From the NCBI GenBank assembly GCA_015680685.1, contig MNCI01019090.1, forward strand, positions 1,347-35,981: DNA of 34,635 nt. The letters are read 5' to 3'. The translations under genes were made by a program, and so were the position numbers. The DNA comes from Gnetum montanum (lineage: Eukaryota > Streptophyta > Gnetopsida > Gnetales > Gnetaceae). The notes beneath the pieces are model-generated. The model saw nothing but the letters and a program-made list of their open reading frames with translations. It searched no databases and had not been told where the DNA came from. Below, piece after piece: positions 20,390 to 30,344 of the stretch (positions are counted from its first letter, which is position 1; each line of letters starts with the position of its first letter).

Positions 20390-21064
20390 CAATTGAGTTG
20401 GAAGGAGGAGATCCAAAAAATTGAGTAAGGTTATCTATCCAAGGAGGTGTTAATTTCATTGGCTTACTTGGGCTCATGGAAAGGTTTTAATTATTACATG
20501 TTGACTAGATTTTTCTTGTTTGGACTCTAAGGTTTTTAGATCAACATGGCCCTAGAAGAAAAGGTTTCATAAATGATGTAAGGCCCTTTCAACAATGTTT
20601 GGAACTTGGTTCATTGAGGTACGTGTTTGGGGTTCCAATAGAGGACCTTATCTCCAGGTTAAAATTTTACCTTCTTTATTCTAAGGTCATGGAATTTTTT
20701 CTTGAATTCCTTATGCACTTCATTCAAAGACAGAGCTACAATCAATTTTCATCTATAAAATTTAAGGTTGATCAATCTCTCTTTCTATGCTAGGTTGAGG
20801 TTAAGATCTAGGTCATAGGTGGTTGAAAGTGTATAGAACTCGGATTGAATTGAAAGAGTTGCAATTTTTTGTACACCAGATCATAAGGAGAGTAGCCTAT
20901 AGGGAGTTTCCATGTGGAGCAGTAGGCTCAAAGGGCATCATTCAGTTTTGTGCTCTAGTCTCTCCTATATTTGCTAATTGTTCAGGTTAAGATGTTAGTG
21001 ATCTTCTTATTGGTAACCTTTGCTTGACCATTAGCTTAGGGATGGTAGGGTGTTGTTAGTTTAT
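20390..21064 (-). pseudogene. Element X: C-terminal part of gypsy integrase
   Basis: On the minus strand this continues the integrase interrupted by a solo LTR. Recognisable blocks are KANGQVEVTNKEITNILT-like residues with the third catalytic Glu (about 21030), WSTKLNDALWAY, PIGYSPYDLVYKK, then a linker and PGDKVLYWNPK near 20640, which is the basic GDKVL block of the integrase tail. No chromodomain is apparent after it. Numerous stops and small indels show decay. With the pol part on the other side of the solo LTR it forms one original reading unit. Confidence 0.8.
21060..21064. repeat. Target-site duplication TTTAT (left copy)
   Basis: TTTAT directly before the solo LTR start is repeated at 21919-21923 directly after its end. 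A 5-bp duplication is the normal size for Ty3/gypsy integration, and the duplicated bases rejoin the interrupted integrase. Confidence 0.85.
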
Positions 21065-21918
21065 TGATGAATCATGTTTTACTCAAGCTCCGATATTAGA
21101 GTGGCTATGATATCAGGTATACGATATCACAACCCAAGATGTGATATTAGGTATGTGATATCGCAAGGCTGCTCTTGGGCCTATAAATACAACCCTTGGG
21201 CACATGATTCGGAATTAGTTTTTGAAGCCAAGTATGGAAACTCTTGCATTTTGTTCATTTGAGAGTTAGAATATTTTCCAAGTGCTTGTAGTAGGAGTCT
21301 AAGTGTGATTGGATCATTATTCAAGCATTAATGTACCTGAACACATCATTGTGTTGGCAAGAAAGACGAGCTCTTTGATTCATCCTTGTAGCACTTGAGA
21401 CTTTCTTTCTTTATGCATTTACATATCATGATTTCATGCAGTTTACATTAATGTTATTCATTCAGCAATTAATTTTGATTAATTAAGAAAAAAATTTGAA
21501 TACATAAGCACAACCCCTTTGAACATACATGTGACACTTGGTAGCTCAGAAATGGTCAGCGTTGACAACCCAGTAGTGTTTACACAAAGTTTAGAATGTG
21601 TCTAGGAAGTTGGGACAATTACTTGTGTTAGGCTAGATTAGACAATAGTTTACTTAGCACTTAATTTCTCTCATTTTTATTCTTGTTTTAGGTGATCAAA
21701 TCAATAAAACATAAAATAATAAAAATCTTATGCCTCGATCACACATAACCATACATTTTCTTTTCACAAGTGTGACTAGGAAGACAATGAATAGACAAAA
21801 TGAACTCACTATTTAGCTCTAGCATTCTTGGTAATTAAAGTCTATGAAATTTGAGCAAATCACACATGAACACTTGTGATTCGTATGATTGGGCATAGGG
21901 ATACCTTGCCACTCAACA
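21065..21918 (+). mobile_element. Solo LTR S1 (854 bp) of the gypsy family
   Basis: Plus-orientation solo LTR with ends TGATGAATC and ACTCAACA, flanked by the TSD TTTAT. The U3 holds five GATAT words in about 70 bases (21092, 21109, 21123, 21143, 21157; three are GATATC palindromes), then the TATA region GGCCTATAAATA at 21178-21189. The 3' part (CTTGTGATTCGTATGATTGGGCATAGGG then TACCTTGCCACTC) matches the ends of LTRs X and B. No internal sequence or second LTR remains, as expected after LTR-LTR recombination. Confidence 0.88.
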
Positions 21919-21923
21919 TTTAT
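21919..21923. repeat. Target-site duplication TTTAT (right copy)
   Basis: This is the right-hand copy of the 5-bp duplication flanking solo LTR S1; it returns directly into X integrase sequence. Confidence 0.85.
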
Positions 21924-24249
21924 GTTGAACCTCCAAGCCTTGCATGAGTTTGCAAAAAGTAAGACTTGTAAAATGAGTACCATTGTAAGAAATTAGTGCA
22001 CATGGCATCCCAAACCTATTTACAACATTTTGTTGTACATATTGAGTAGCAGTAGAAGATGTATAGTCAATGATAGCTACTGCTTCAACCGATTTCATAC
22101 AATAGCCAACAACAACTGTAATGTACGTCTTTCAATTTGACATGGATGTGATGGAACCCATGAAGTTTATGCCCTAGATGTTTAAGGGTTCCTAAGGTTG
22201 GATCCATTATTGAGGCCCCTCCATTTGAGCGATCATCCCATCATCTCGTTAATAGCATTTACAAGAGTAGACAAATTGGTGAACATCCTTGAAGATCGTT
22301 GGCCAGTAATACCCTACCATTAGGATCTTAATGGTTAGGAATCTCCCGACATAGTGATCCCCACAAGAACCCTCATGAGCATCTTGGATAATGTACAGTT
22401 GAGTAGCATTAGGAACACACCAATGAACCAAGCCATCAACACACACCTTGTAAATATGTTCATTAATCTCCATAAAGTGTTTGGCCTAATGAAGAAACTG
22501 TTGTTTCTTTTGAAAGTTCAGATCTTGTGACATCTCCTAAGTGGGAAGATAAGTGAGGATGTCATCATACCATTTTGGTTCAGCAGGTACTTAGTCATAT
22601 ATTGCACCAACAAAGAGAAGTTCATAAGGAAATTGATCAAAAAGTGGATTCTCCTCCTCTTTATTATCCTATCATACTTGAGACAAGTGGTTAGCAACCA
22701 CATTCTCGGTGCCCTTACAATCTACCATTGTAAGATCAAATTCCTAGAAGATCACTAGCATTGTATGACATGAAAGGCTCACCATCAGCTTATTCATAAG
22801 GAAGAAAATGGCACTATGATCCATGTGCATAAACACCTTGTACCCATGCACATAGTGCGTAAATTTCTCCAAGGCATATACCACTCCCATCAACTCTTTT
22901 TCTGTTGAGGTGTAGTTGAGCTACACACCCATAATGCTTTAGCTTGCATAGTGGATGTAGTAAGGACGTTTTTGCTCATCCAACTCTGTAAGAATGGCTC
23001 TCAAGGCATAGTTTGATGCATCTATCATGATATGGAATGGTTTGGAACAACTTGCTACTTCTAGAATTGAAGTTTCTACAAGATTTGCTTCAGGTTCTGG
23101 AATGCCTTTTCACATTTCCCGATTCAAAAAAATGGAACATATTTCTTTGTGAGCTCAACCAACAATTTAGCAATCTTAGAAAATTTCTCTATGAATTGTT
23201 GGTAGTAGCTAGTGTGGCTAAGGAATGACCAAACATCTTTAATAGTTTCTGGTTGGTGGGTTATTTTTTGGATGACCCTAATCTTCTCAATGTCCACCTC
23301 AATCCTTGCATGTGAGATTTTGTGCCCTAAGACTATGTCATCCTAGACCATCAGATGACTCTTTTACCAATTGAGCCAAAGGTCAATCTACACTTACCTT
23401 TTAAGCACTTACTCAAGGTGGTCTAGGGCTTGCTCAAATGTAGCGCCATAAGTGTAAAAGTCATCCATAAAGACTTCTATCCCACTACCAATTTTCTATT
23501 AAGAAAATGCTCAGGACAATGTGTTGGAATGTTGTAGGAGCATTACATAGACCAAAAGGCATCTTTCAATATGCAAAGGTTCCATAGGGACTTGTAAACA
23601 TTATTTTGGCTTAATCATTAGGTTTGATCTGAATCTAGTTATAGCCTCTATAACGATCCAGAAAGCTATAATAGTAATGCCTAGAAATAGTGTCTAACAC
23701 TTGGTCCAAAAATGGCAATTGAAAATCATCTTTGAATGTCAACATGTTCAATAGTCTAAAATCAATATAGACCTAGCACTTGCCATCTTTCTTTGGCACA
23801 ATTACAAGTGGCATAACCCACTCACTATCCATGATTAGATAGATGAACCCTACCTTAAGGATTTGTTCAATCTCCTTCTTGACAATCTTCTTTAATTTGG
23901 GGTTCAACCCCCACTACGGTTACCTCTTTAGCTTCATGGAAAAATCAATATAGATTTGATGCTAGAATATCCAAGGATCAATCCCTATGAGTTTAGGATA
24001 TGACCAAGTAAAGGCTACTGGCCATTTGTTAACAACATTCAACACCTTCTCTTTCTACTTAGGAGCAAGGTTGACATTGATCATTATTAGCTTATCATTT
24101 TTTAGAAATGCATATTCCATGCTAGTAGGTAGAGTTTTGAACTCTAAGGACTCATATTTAAAATTGTTAGGGATTTCCAAGTATCCCTTATTGGTATCAT
24201 CAAGTTCATCATCAAAGAGTTGGTGATGAACTTGCTTTAGTTCATCCAT
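21924..24249 (-). pseudogene. Element X: Ty3/gypsy RT, RNase H and integrase
   Basis: This is a decayed pol in the minus direction. It starts with the pre-RT linker (FKYESLEFKTLPTSMEYAFL, about 24150). RT follows with LKKIVKKEIEQILKVGFIY and MDSEWVMPLVIVPKKDGK (about 23800). The active-site block VFMDDFYTYGATFEQALDH has MDD at 23460-23468. RNase H covers about 23045-22678 (FHIMIDASNYALRAIL, STEKELMGVVYALEKF). An H2C2 zinc-binding region follows at about 22400-22250 (HEGSCGDH...SCKCYQR). The integrase core then has GINFMGS (first Asp replaced by Asn) and LISYNGTHFTS (second Asp replaced by Tyr). Stops and frameshifts occur throughout. Gag and protease are absent: the coding relic begins only about 290 bases inside the 5' LTR. 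The block order (RT-RH-IN) is Ty3/gypsy; the Asp-tRNA-type PBS of its relatives suggests the Athila/Tat group. Confidence 0.9.
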
Positions 24250-24534
24250 TCATGCAACATAGACATAAATGGGATTTTAGCTAGTTCCATGCAAAAAGTG
24301 CTGCTATCAAGATTAGTTGTCAACCATTGGGTGTCCTCCTATTTTGTGGTTGTTGTGTACAAGCACTTTTGAATTTCAGATTCATCTACACATTATCTAC
24401 ATACTTTGATTGATGTGCTTTTGATAGCCTAGAGTTTCTATACATAGTTGCACCCAGTATCGTTGTATGTGTTGCATGTAACTCTATTCTTGTTGATCTT
24501 TTTGAATTAATTTTCCTTAAAAATTGATGAGTGG
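24250..24534 (-). other. Element X: deleted 5' internal region
   Basis: Between the 5' LTR end (24535) and the pre-RT linker only 285 bases remain, where a full element would carry PBS, gag and protease. Next to the LTR the minus strand reads ATTTTTAAGGA where related elements have TTGGC...AAGGA, so the PBS is destroyed. The 60-codon open frame inside (24386-24568) has no resemblance to gag. Confidence 0.6.
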
Positions 24535-24921
24535 CAAGGTACCCCCTATGCCCAACCATATGAATCACAAGTGTTCACACATGATTTAGTCAAATTCTAT
24601 GGATGGGACTAGTTGTGGTATCTAGATCATTATTTCTTGATCACAATTTGTTGTCTTGCCACTTGGACTAGTGGTAGCTTTATCACATATGATTTAGTCC
24701 AAAGTGAGGCATATGATTCTTAATGTTAATTTCGACTTAGAATACTCCTAATGGCAATAAAGAAATCAGTGATTTAACTAATTAGCAATAAACAGTAAAG
24801 CCTAAACAGGCCTACGGGTGATGAGTGTCCATGTTGAGCTAGCTGTACATACGCTAAACTCATGTATCCACTACTGGGATTACCAAGAGCTATGCTACTT
24901 GGTGAACCAAGAAATAATGCT

Positions 24922-24926
24922 ACTGG
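24922..24926. repeat. Target-site duplication ACTGG (left copy)
   Basis: ACTGG before the solo LTR S2 is repeated immediately after it at 26316-26320. The two flanks realign with LTR Y (about 29880-29940) when the insertion is removed. Confidence 0.85.
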
Positions 24927-25012
24927 TGAAACACCGTGAAAATTACGAGTCGGCGTCAGGCAAAGATTCGCAATTCAAGCGAGAGCACGCATTAGCTTTG
25001 TTCCAGGACAAG

Positions 25013-25374
25013 TTTACGCTCTATTACGCACGACAGCGTAATGAGTGTAATAAGCTCCATAGTCAAAGGCAGAGTCTAGAGAAGCGCAACAGTTTGACGT
25101 TTTTTCTAGTGGTGCATGAGTCATTTGTCTTTACGCTCGTTACACGGCGGTGCGTACCATTGCGTAAGTTATCATTCAAGTTGTACATTGTTTACGCTTC
25201 ATTACGCACAGCTGCGTAGTGAGCATAACTTGTACATTGTTCACGCTTCATTACGCACAACTGTGTAGTGAGCGTAATTTACATTGTTTACGCTTCATTA
25301 CGCGCCGCTGTGTAGTGAGCGTAAGATTGCACATTATTTACGCTTTATTACGCACAGTTGCGTAGTGAGCGTAA
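25013..25374. repeat. Palindromic TTACGC/GCGTAA array in U3 of S2
   Basis: Four successive units (starting 25191, 25240, 25287, 25337; period about 49 bases) each read TTTACGCTTCATTACGCAC then a short centre, then GCGTAGTGAGCGTAA, so each unit is an imperfect hairpin of about 38 bases. Two more diverged units occur at 25013-25050 and 25130-25167, and another relic at about 25417-25444. All lie 240-600 bases upstream of the TATA box of the same LTR. Regulatory function is inference. Confidence 0.85.
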
Positions 25375-25491
25375 AACAATTTTAAGCTTATTGTTTTTAC
25401 ACCAGATTACGCTCATACACACAACGTAACGCGAATGAGTGTAATACAGCCTGAGCAATTAAAGCGCGCTCAGCGTGTACTTGCTCTTCAC

Positions 25492-25523
25492 ACGCACAAC
25501 ACGCAAACAAGCGTGTTGTGCGT
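25492..25523. repeat. Perfect 13-bp inverted repeat
   Basis: ACGCACAACACGC (25492-25504), a 6-base loop AAACAA, then GCGTGTTGTGCGT (25511-25523). The stem is perfect. It lies about 95 bases upstream of the S2 TATA box and uses the same ACGCAC words as the array. Confidence 0.85.
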
Positions 25524-25616
25524 AGTCACAGTCTGACTTAAAATGATCATGCCGACAGGACCCGCAACATCTGAGATCCACATCATCAGGGTTTCGCCTC
25601 TTCCGTGGAGCGTCGC

Positions 25617-25629
25617 GGCCTATAAATAC
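25617..25629 (+). promoter_or_regulatory. Core promoter TATA box of solo LTR S2
   Basis: GGCCTATAAATAC lies about 690 bases after the LTR start. The first twelve bases are identical to the TATA regions of S1 (21178-21189) and B (32520-32531). Confidence 0.7.
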
Positions 25630-26315
25630 CTCAGTTGACAAAGTTACAGGGGTTGGAAAAATCAGAGAAGCAAAAAGCATATTTCTGAGCACCAGAGCAC
25701 TTAGCACTTTGGAGCAGAGATACAGAGAACAGCGCTTTGGCAATCGTGGACATCATCACCTTACAGCCGAAGCAGAGTACACTTCACTTTGAGCACCGGT
25801 GACAGGAGTAATCTTTCTGCTGAAAAGACTCTATCAATCAGAAACAGTTGATCGGTAGACGTCAAAGCTTGGCCTGCCTTGCATCTCAGCTTTAGCCCAC
25901 GAGGTAGATCGGACTTCTATTTAGACCGTTTTCTCGTTGTTTTGTGCTTGTTTCACATCCTGTAATCGGGGTTTCCCCAGTGTAATTTCTCATACGAAAT
26001 ATACATTTGTAAGTCAAAGCGCAGATCTTGAAGCTTCGAGCTTCTCATATGTCAACCTCCTTTCATTGTGTTTAGCATTATCACCGTTGCAATCGTTTTT
26101 CCCCTTGCTTTACGGTCCCTCGAATCAGATCGCTTTCTTTTAGGCACTTTGCATTGTTTTACTGACCCGTAAGTCCCTGTCTGATCGACAAGACCGTTCA
26201 GGGCGCCACGGATTCGCTTTCTCCAGCATAGCCCTCGCGTGGATTCGTGGCTAAAACTGTGTACGCCGGAGATTCGGTCGGTATTTTCCAGCTGCCGACG
26301 TTTTCCGTCGTTACA

Positions 26316-26320
26316 ACTGG
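26316..26320. repeat. Target-site duplication ACTGG (right copy)
   Basis: This is the right copy of the 5-bp duplication flanking S2; LTR X sequence resumes with GATTACCAAG. Confidence 0.85.
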
Positions 26321-26788
26321 GATTACCAAGCAAATATGTGTTTATGCTCAAAACTAGTCATGCTCATTTTGCCAATTCATTAACATGCATGATAATGTAA
26401 ATATTAACTAAGTACATAAAATGTAAATTGCATGGAAAGTAAATTTAATATAAGTCAAAGTGCTATAATGAATAAGAATCAATCTCAATCTTATTGTCAT
26501 TCATGGAATGTGTCCATGTACATTGCCACTCAAATAAGACATTGTACACCTAACCTAGATCCACACTGTGGGCACTCATTGACTATTCTCTAAGACTACA
26601 AAATAAAACTACAAGAGTTTAGCTACTCTATTGACAAAAGAATGCTAATACATGATAGAAGCATGTATATTTATAGACTTTATTATGGATTTGTGTCAAT
26701 GGGGCCTCATAAATGTAGCAAACACTACATCAATGCAACCCCATCGATAGGGAACACCATGTTGATGCAACACTTTGACGCTTCATCA

Positions 26789-28259
26789 ATCAATGATGTA
26801 ATGCTCTAAGTAGATAGGTCAATTTGAAAGAAAACAATGAGTATATTTTAATTAATAGTATAATTCATTGAGATGTGAGTCAAACATGAGCAAAATAAAT
26901 AAATATATATTCTTCATCTTCTATACTTTGTTTGTACAATCTGTAAATACATTCTTCTAATAGTAAATTGATCCAATGCACCTATATCAATGAAGACATG
27001 ATGAGAGCTCATTCTTACTCCAACAATTTAATTACTTAAATAAATATAAATAGCTAAAAATCTTTGACTCAAAGATTAAGCCATCTAGGAAAGAAAATCA
27101 TTGACATAAGAAATAAAATGCACATTTGAAGTAACAAGCCACTTGAAGCAAAAGGAAGGAAATGAAGATGATGGTAGTTGTAAAGGGGATGAAGTATGGG
27201 AAAACACTAAGGTGATGCATGAAAAAGGTGGATGCTTAAATCATATAGGCTTTTCGTATTATGGATTTATTAACAGGGGTGAGAGCACTACAACCAAAAT
27301 TTATTTCTAAAGGGTATTGTAAATAAAATATATGGTTTCATTATTAATTTTTTTGTAAATAAGGTATATAGCTTCTTTATTAATGCTTTTGATTTTTGCA
27401 AAGAGGTCATTTATCACTTGGCTAGACTTGTCATGAATAAGCTTCATAAAGTTCGGTTATGAGATGAACATTTTCATAGATTTATGGGCATGTACTTGAT
27501 GGACTTCTGCTAGGAGTGATGATAAGATGCTTGTTTCTCAAGTCGTAAGACCTAGGTTTGAGCTTGGGCATAGCTACTTGCAAGAGGTTAGGCTTTCACT
27601 CATCCACCAATGCTCCTAGGACGTACCTTGGTAGGCTAATGATTATATTTTAGTGGATAGAATTTTTCATGTAAAATAAAGAAATATCATCATAAAATTG
27701 AGCCAAGAAATGAACTTTTTTAAAAGAACTATTATAGGAGAACATACACTAGTATTGATTTTTTTAACACCAAAATCATTTCTCATGAATCAATTTGTGA
27801 TTTTATTAATTTAGAGAAGAAAAATATTTTTTGACCAAATAATATATATACATCATAAAACTATATACCTAAGCTAGTTAATGAAGAATTAAGGCTTCAA
27901 TATTTTGCTATCCCAAGTTTTTATAACTTTTCTATAAAATGGAAAAAATTACAAAAATTACATAGACAAGAAGGATACCCTCACAAGGGATTATTTGCTA
28001 AGTTAAAAAATCATTGTAACCATTTTTAAATTAATAGGACTCAAGAATATAAGCAATATATTTTCATACACATATATGTAGAGATTATGATTTTTAATAT
28101 TTAGAAAAATCTACAATAAAATTGAAAAAAAAAAACATATTCTATATAGATTTTAATGATAGAATGTCTTCATGTTTATTTAATGGAAATATAAAAATGA
28201 AGGCATAGATATTTATTTTTTTCTAGTTTTTAAAATTGAAAATAAGTTTTTTTGGTTGA
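26789..28259. other. AT-rich DNA between elements X and Y
   Basis: No protein domain is seen. This should be either host DNA or the decayed downstream interior of element Y into which X inserted. Apart from a SINE-like segment at 27.5 kb I find no structure. Confidence 0.4.
27500..27640 (+). repeat. Possible second SINE type
   Basis: AAGACCTAGGTTTGAGCTTGGGCA contains a word close to a pol III B-box (GGTTTGAGCTT against GGTTCGANTCC), and an A-box could lie in the TAGGAGTGATGATAAGATG upstream. It is followed by CAAGAGGTTAGGC. It differs from the four copies at 1-2 kb. A single copy gives no boundary. Confidence 0.35.
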
Positions 28260-29465
28260 GAGGCTAATGAATAATGATGTTTTTGTCATGCTTTAATGCA
28301 TCAACGTGGAACTTCCCAATGGATTCTTCATCATGTTCTATTTGGTACATATGGGATCCACTTCAACTAAACTCCTTAAGGTCTTTTAATAAATAGTATT
28401 TAGGTAACTGCATCAACATAGCAATGTCAATGTAGGATCTATTACGATGATGCATAAGTGTAGACACAAAGTTTCTATTTCTCTATACTCATACCTCTCT
28501 TTCATTCTCTACATGTATATCCCTACTTCTTCATGGTTCATGTTCCTCATCTTCCTTATCAGAATGTCTTGGATGATAATCATGTCAATCATGAGTATGA
28601 CATCTTTTCCTATCATTATTTCTAGACCTTTGTTCCCTTAGATTAGAGTCCATCGATGATCATGAGGATGAAGATGAAGCAGTGGGATAATGATGCTGGC
28701 CAGTTCTCCTTCTGTGACTCTAATATTCTTCCCTTTGTAACCTAGTAGAGGCTCTTGGCCTTGAGTCCTACTTGTACTTATAGTCTGTTACTTCTCTTCT
28801 TGGTGTCTTTGGTAAGGCTAAATGTAGTTGCATCTTGACAGGTTCTTCTAGACTAATAATAGGCATTTAGGAATAAACTTCATGATCTTGGTGGAGTTTC
28901 TCTACTACAAATGCATTACCATCAAGTTCTTCTAGGACAACAAGAGAGTTAATATGCTTTCCCTTGTTGTGCACATGTTTGGTCTCTATAGCAGCATCTC
29001 TTTGCACTTGTGGCTATGTGGGTTGGTAGAGTCCTATCATGTGTTTGTTCACATGGTATCCTTCTTGTACATGACTTAGATTCATTCCCCTTAAAGTTTT
29101 TTAAAGCATGGTGGGTGTTGAACATTCTAGAGATAGAACAATGTTGCCATTTAGATCTTTTCACCTCAACTGTTCATCTTGGTGAAAGATAAATGTGAAG
29201 TCAAGATAGTAAGGATCATTGTGAGTGTATGAGATTCTTGTCTACATAGGCATACTCTAGTATTAATTGTCATTTATTATGTCATTACCTTTTTTTATCT
29301 CATTGGCAGGTGATAGTTTTTCTTTAATTGAAGCCATGTTATGAGTGTGATGCTTAATGAAGTATGTGTGTTATTAAAGTTGATTTAAGGATATGAAGGT
29401 TGAAATTAAAATTCTTGATATAAAAAAACTTTGTAAAATAAATTACTTAGCACACATTGACACAT
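28260..29465 (-). pseudogene. Element Y: 5' internal region with gag remnant
   Basis: This lies inside the minus-strand element whose 5' LTR and PBS are at 29466-30344. Reading frames are heavily broken. The best coherent stretch (about 28450-28370) reads HHRNRSYIDIAMLMQLPKYY, followed by LLKDLKEFS, and resembles the region before the gag core in element B in position and tone. No protease, RT or later domain follows before similarity is lost. Gag is assigned by position more than by motif. Confidence 0.45.
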
Positions 29466-29483
29466 CCTTGGCAACAACGCCAA
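29466..29483 (-). other. Primer-binding site of element Y
   Basis: On the minus strand it reads TTGGCGTTGTTGCCAAGG, close to TTGGCGCCGTTGCC, the site I associate with tRNA-Asp-primed plant gypsy elements (Athila/Tat type). It directly abuts the LTR end TCATCA, as a PBS should. Confidence 0.75.
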
Positions 29484-30344
29484 TGATGAGTGATGGAGTA
29501 TCCCAACACTCTACCATACAGGTTATCAGTACCAACATGTGACCATATTGTAATCCATGGATGGACAATGTTATTATGCTAGTAATTGAGGTTATGTTCA
29601 TGATCATTATCTTCCTACTTTGAGCTAGTGAAGTGTGAGTGTATGGCTTAGCTCTTTGTGACATGTATGATTAACTGATGTTATTTCAGTCATTAGGGCT
29701 CCTAATCATAAACATGGTAAAAATGAATATTAAATCCTAAGTTCAAGTAACAAAAATGATGTAAATCTATTCTATCCTAGAGTGATGGACATTTGGTCCT
29801 AGTTTTTCATTCATGCCTTGGACTTGTGTAGCTATCACTTGGATTACCAAGTGGATTTACTACTAGGCAAACCAAGCAACACTACTATTGGGTTACCAGA
29901 TAGCTACACTTAGTGCTCAAAACTACTCAAATCCATATCACTAACTAATAAACAGGTAAAGTAAAGTGTTAAGCTAGGATATAGTAAAAATTATGCTAAG
30001 TGAAAAATTAGAAAACTAAGAAATGCTGCAATGATGAATAGCAATATTGATCTTTATTTTTATCATGAATCATGTCCAAGTACAATCCACTCAAATGAAG
30101 ACATCAATCAATTGTCAAACATCATAGTACATGCATTCACTCTATCACTAAGTCTATGGAAATAAACTATAAGAGTCTACCTAAGGTTAGAATCAAAAGG
30201 TATTAGATTATGCATCCTAGTGTCATAGTTATAGGGTTACACATATCTTGAGACATTGCATCAATGATGACATAGCATTGATTATGACAATGTATCTATG
30301 TCATCATTGCTATGATGTTGTAGATGCAATATTATATTACAACA
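29484..30344 (-). mobile_element. 5' LTR of element Y (861 bp)
   Basis: The minus-strand LTR starts TGTTGTAAT at 30344 and ends ATCACTCATCA at 29484, next to a good PBS. Its length matches LTR X without the insertion (860). Internal blocks align with X: the stretch with ACCAAG and GTGCTCAAAACTA (about 29840-29930) corresponds to 24870-24920 plus 26318-26360. A weak TATA (CCTATAACTATG) is at about 30220. U3 words are of the CATCATTGATGCAATG type. Confidence 0.75.

Larger units (their letters stand above)
24927..26315 (+). mobile_element. Solo LTR S2 (1389 bp), nested in LTR X
   Basis: It starts TGAAACACCG and ends CGTCGTTACA (TG...CA, with the ends forming a 7/10 inverted match), between perfect 5-bp duplications. 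It is markedly richer in G, C and CpG than its host LTR, which suggests it inserted later and has suffered less methylation decay. The core promoter GGCCTATAAATAC at 25617-25629 gives plus orientation. Upstream of it lies an array of TTACGC...GCGTAA palindromes and a perfect 13-bp hairpin. It differs in length and sequence from the 860-bp LTRs but shares their GGCCTATAAATA word. The open frames inside it (up to 133 codons) are taken as chance in LTR DNA. Confidence 0.85.
24535..26788 (-). mobile_element. 5' LTR of element X, interrupted by a solo LTR
   Basis: Minus-strand LTR with its 5' end at 26788 (TGATGAAGCG) and 3' end at 24535 (CCACTCATCA). Subtracting the nested insertion and one copy of its TSD (1394 bases) leaves 860 bp, the same as LTR Y (861) and S1 (854). 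Its TATA box (TATAAATATA) is at 26666-26675, 113 bases from its start. Its U3 contains GCATCAACATGG, CCTATCGATGGGG and GCATTGATGTAG, a different palindrome word from S1 and B. The end sequence GGGCATAGGGGGTACCTTGCC matches B and S1. Confidence 0.82.

Noticed and set aside
24818-25219. 133-codon plus-strand open frame
   Set aside because: It starts in LTR X, crosses the exact insertion boundary at 24927 and runs through the palindromic array of solo LTR S2. No domain is recognisable, so it is chance coding in LTR DNA.
25013-25374. CRISPR-like array
   Set aside because: Units are about 49 bases, contiguous and palindromic with no unique spacers of constant length, and they lie within a plant solo LTR.
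25459-26351. Several open frames of 68-99 codons in S2
   Set aside because: They lie wholly or mostly inside the solo LTR (the last ends just beyond it in LTR X), overlap on both strands, and have no recognisable motifs. The relatively high GC makes stop codons rarer.
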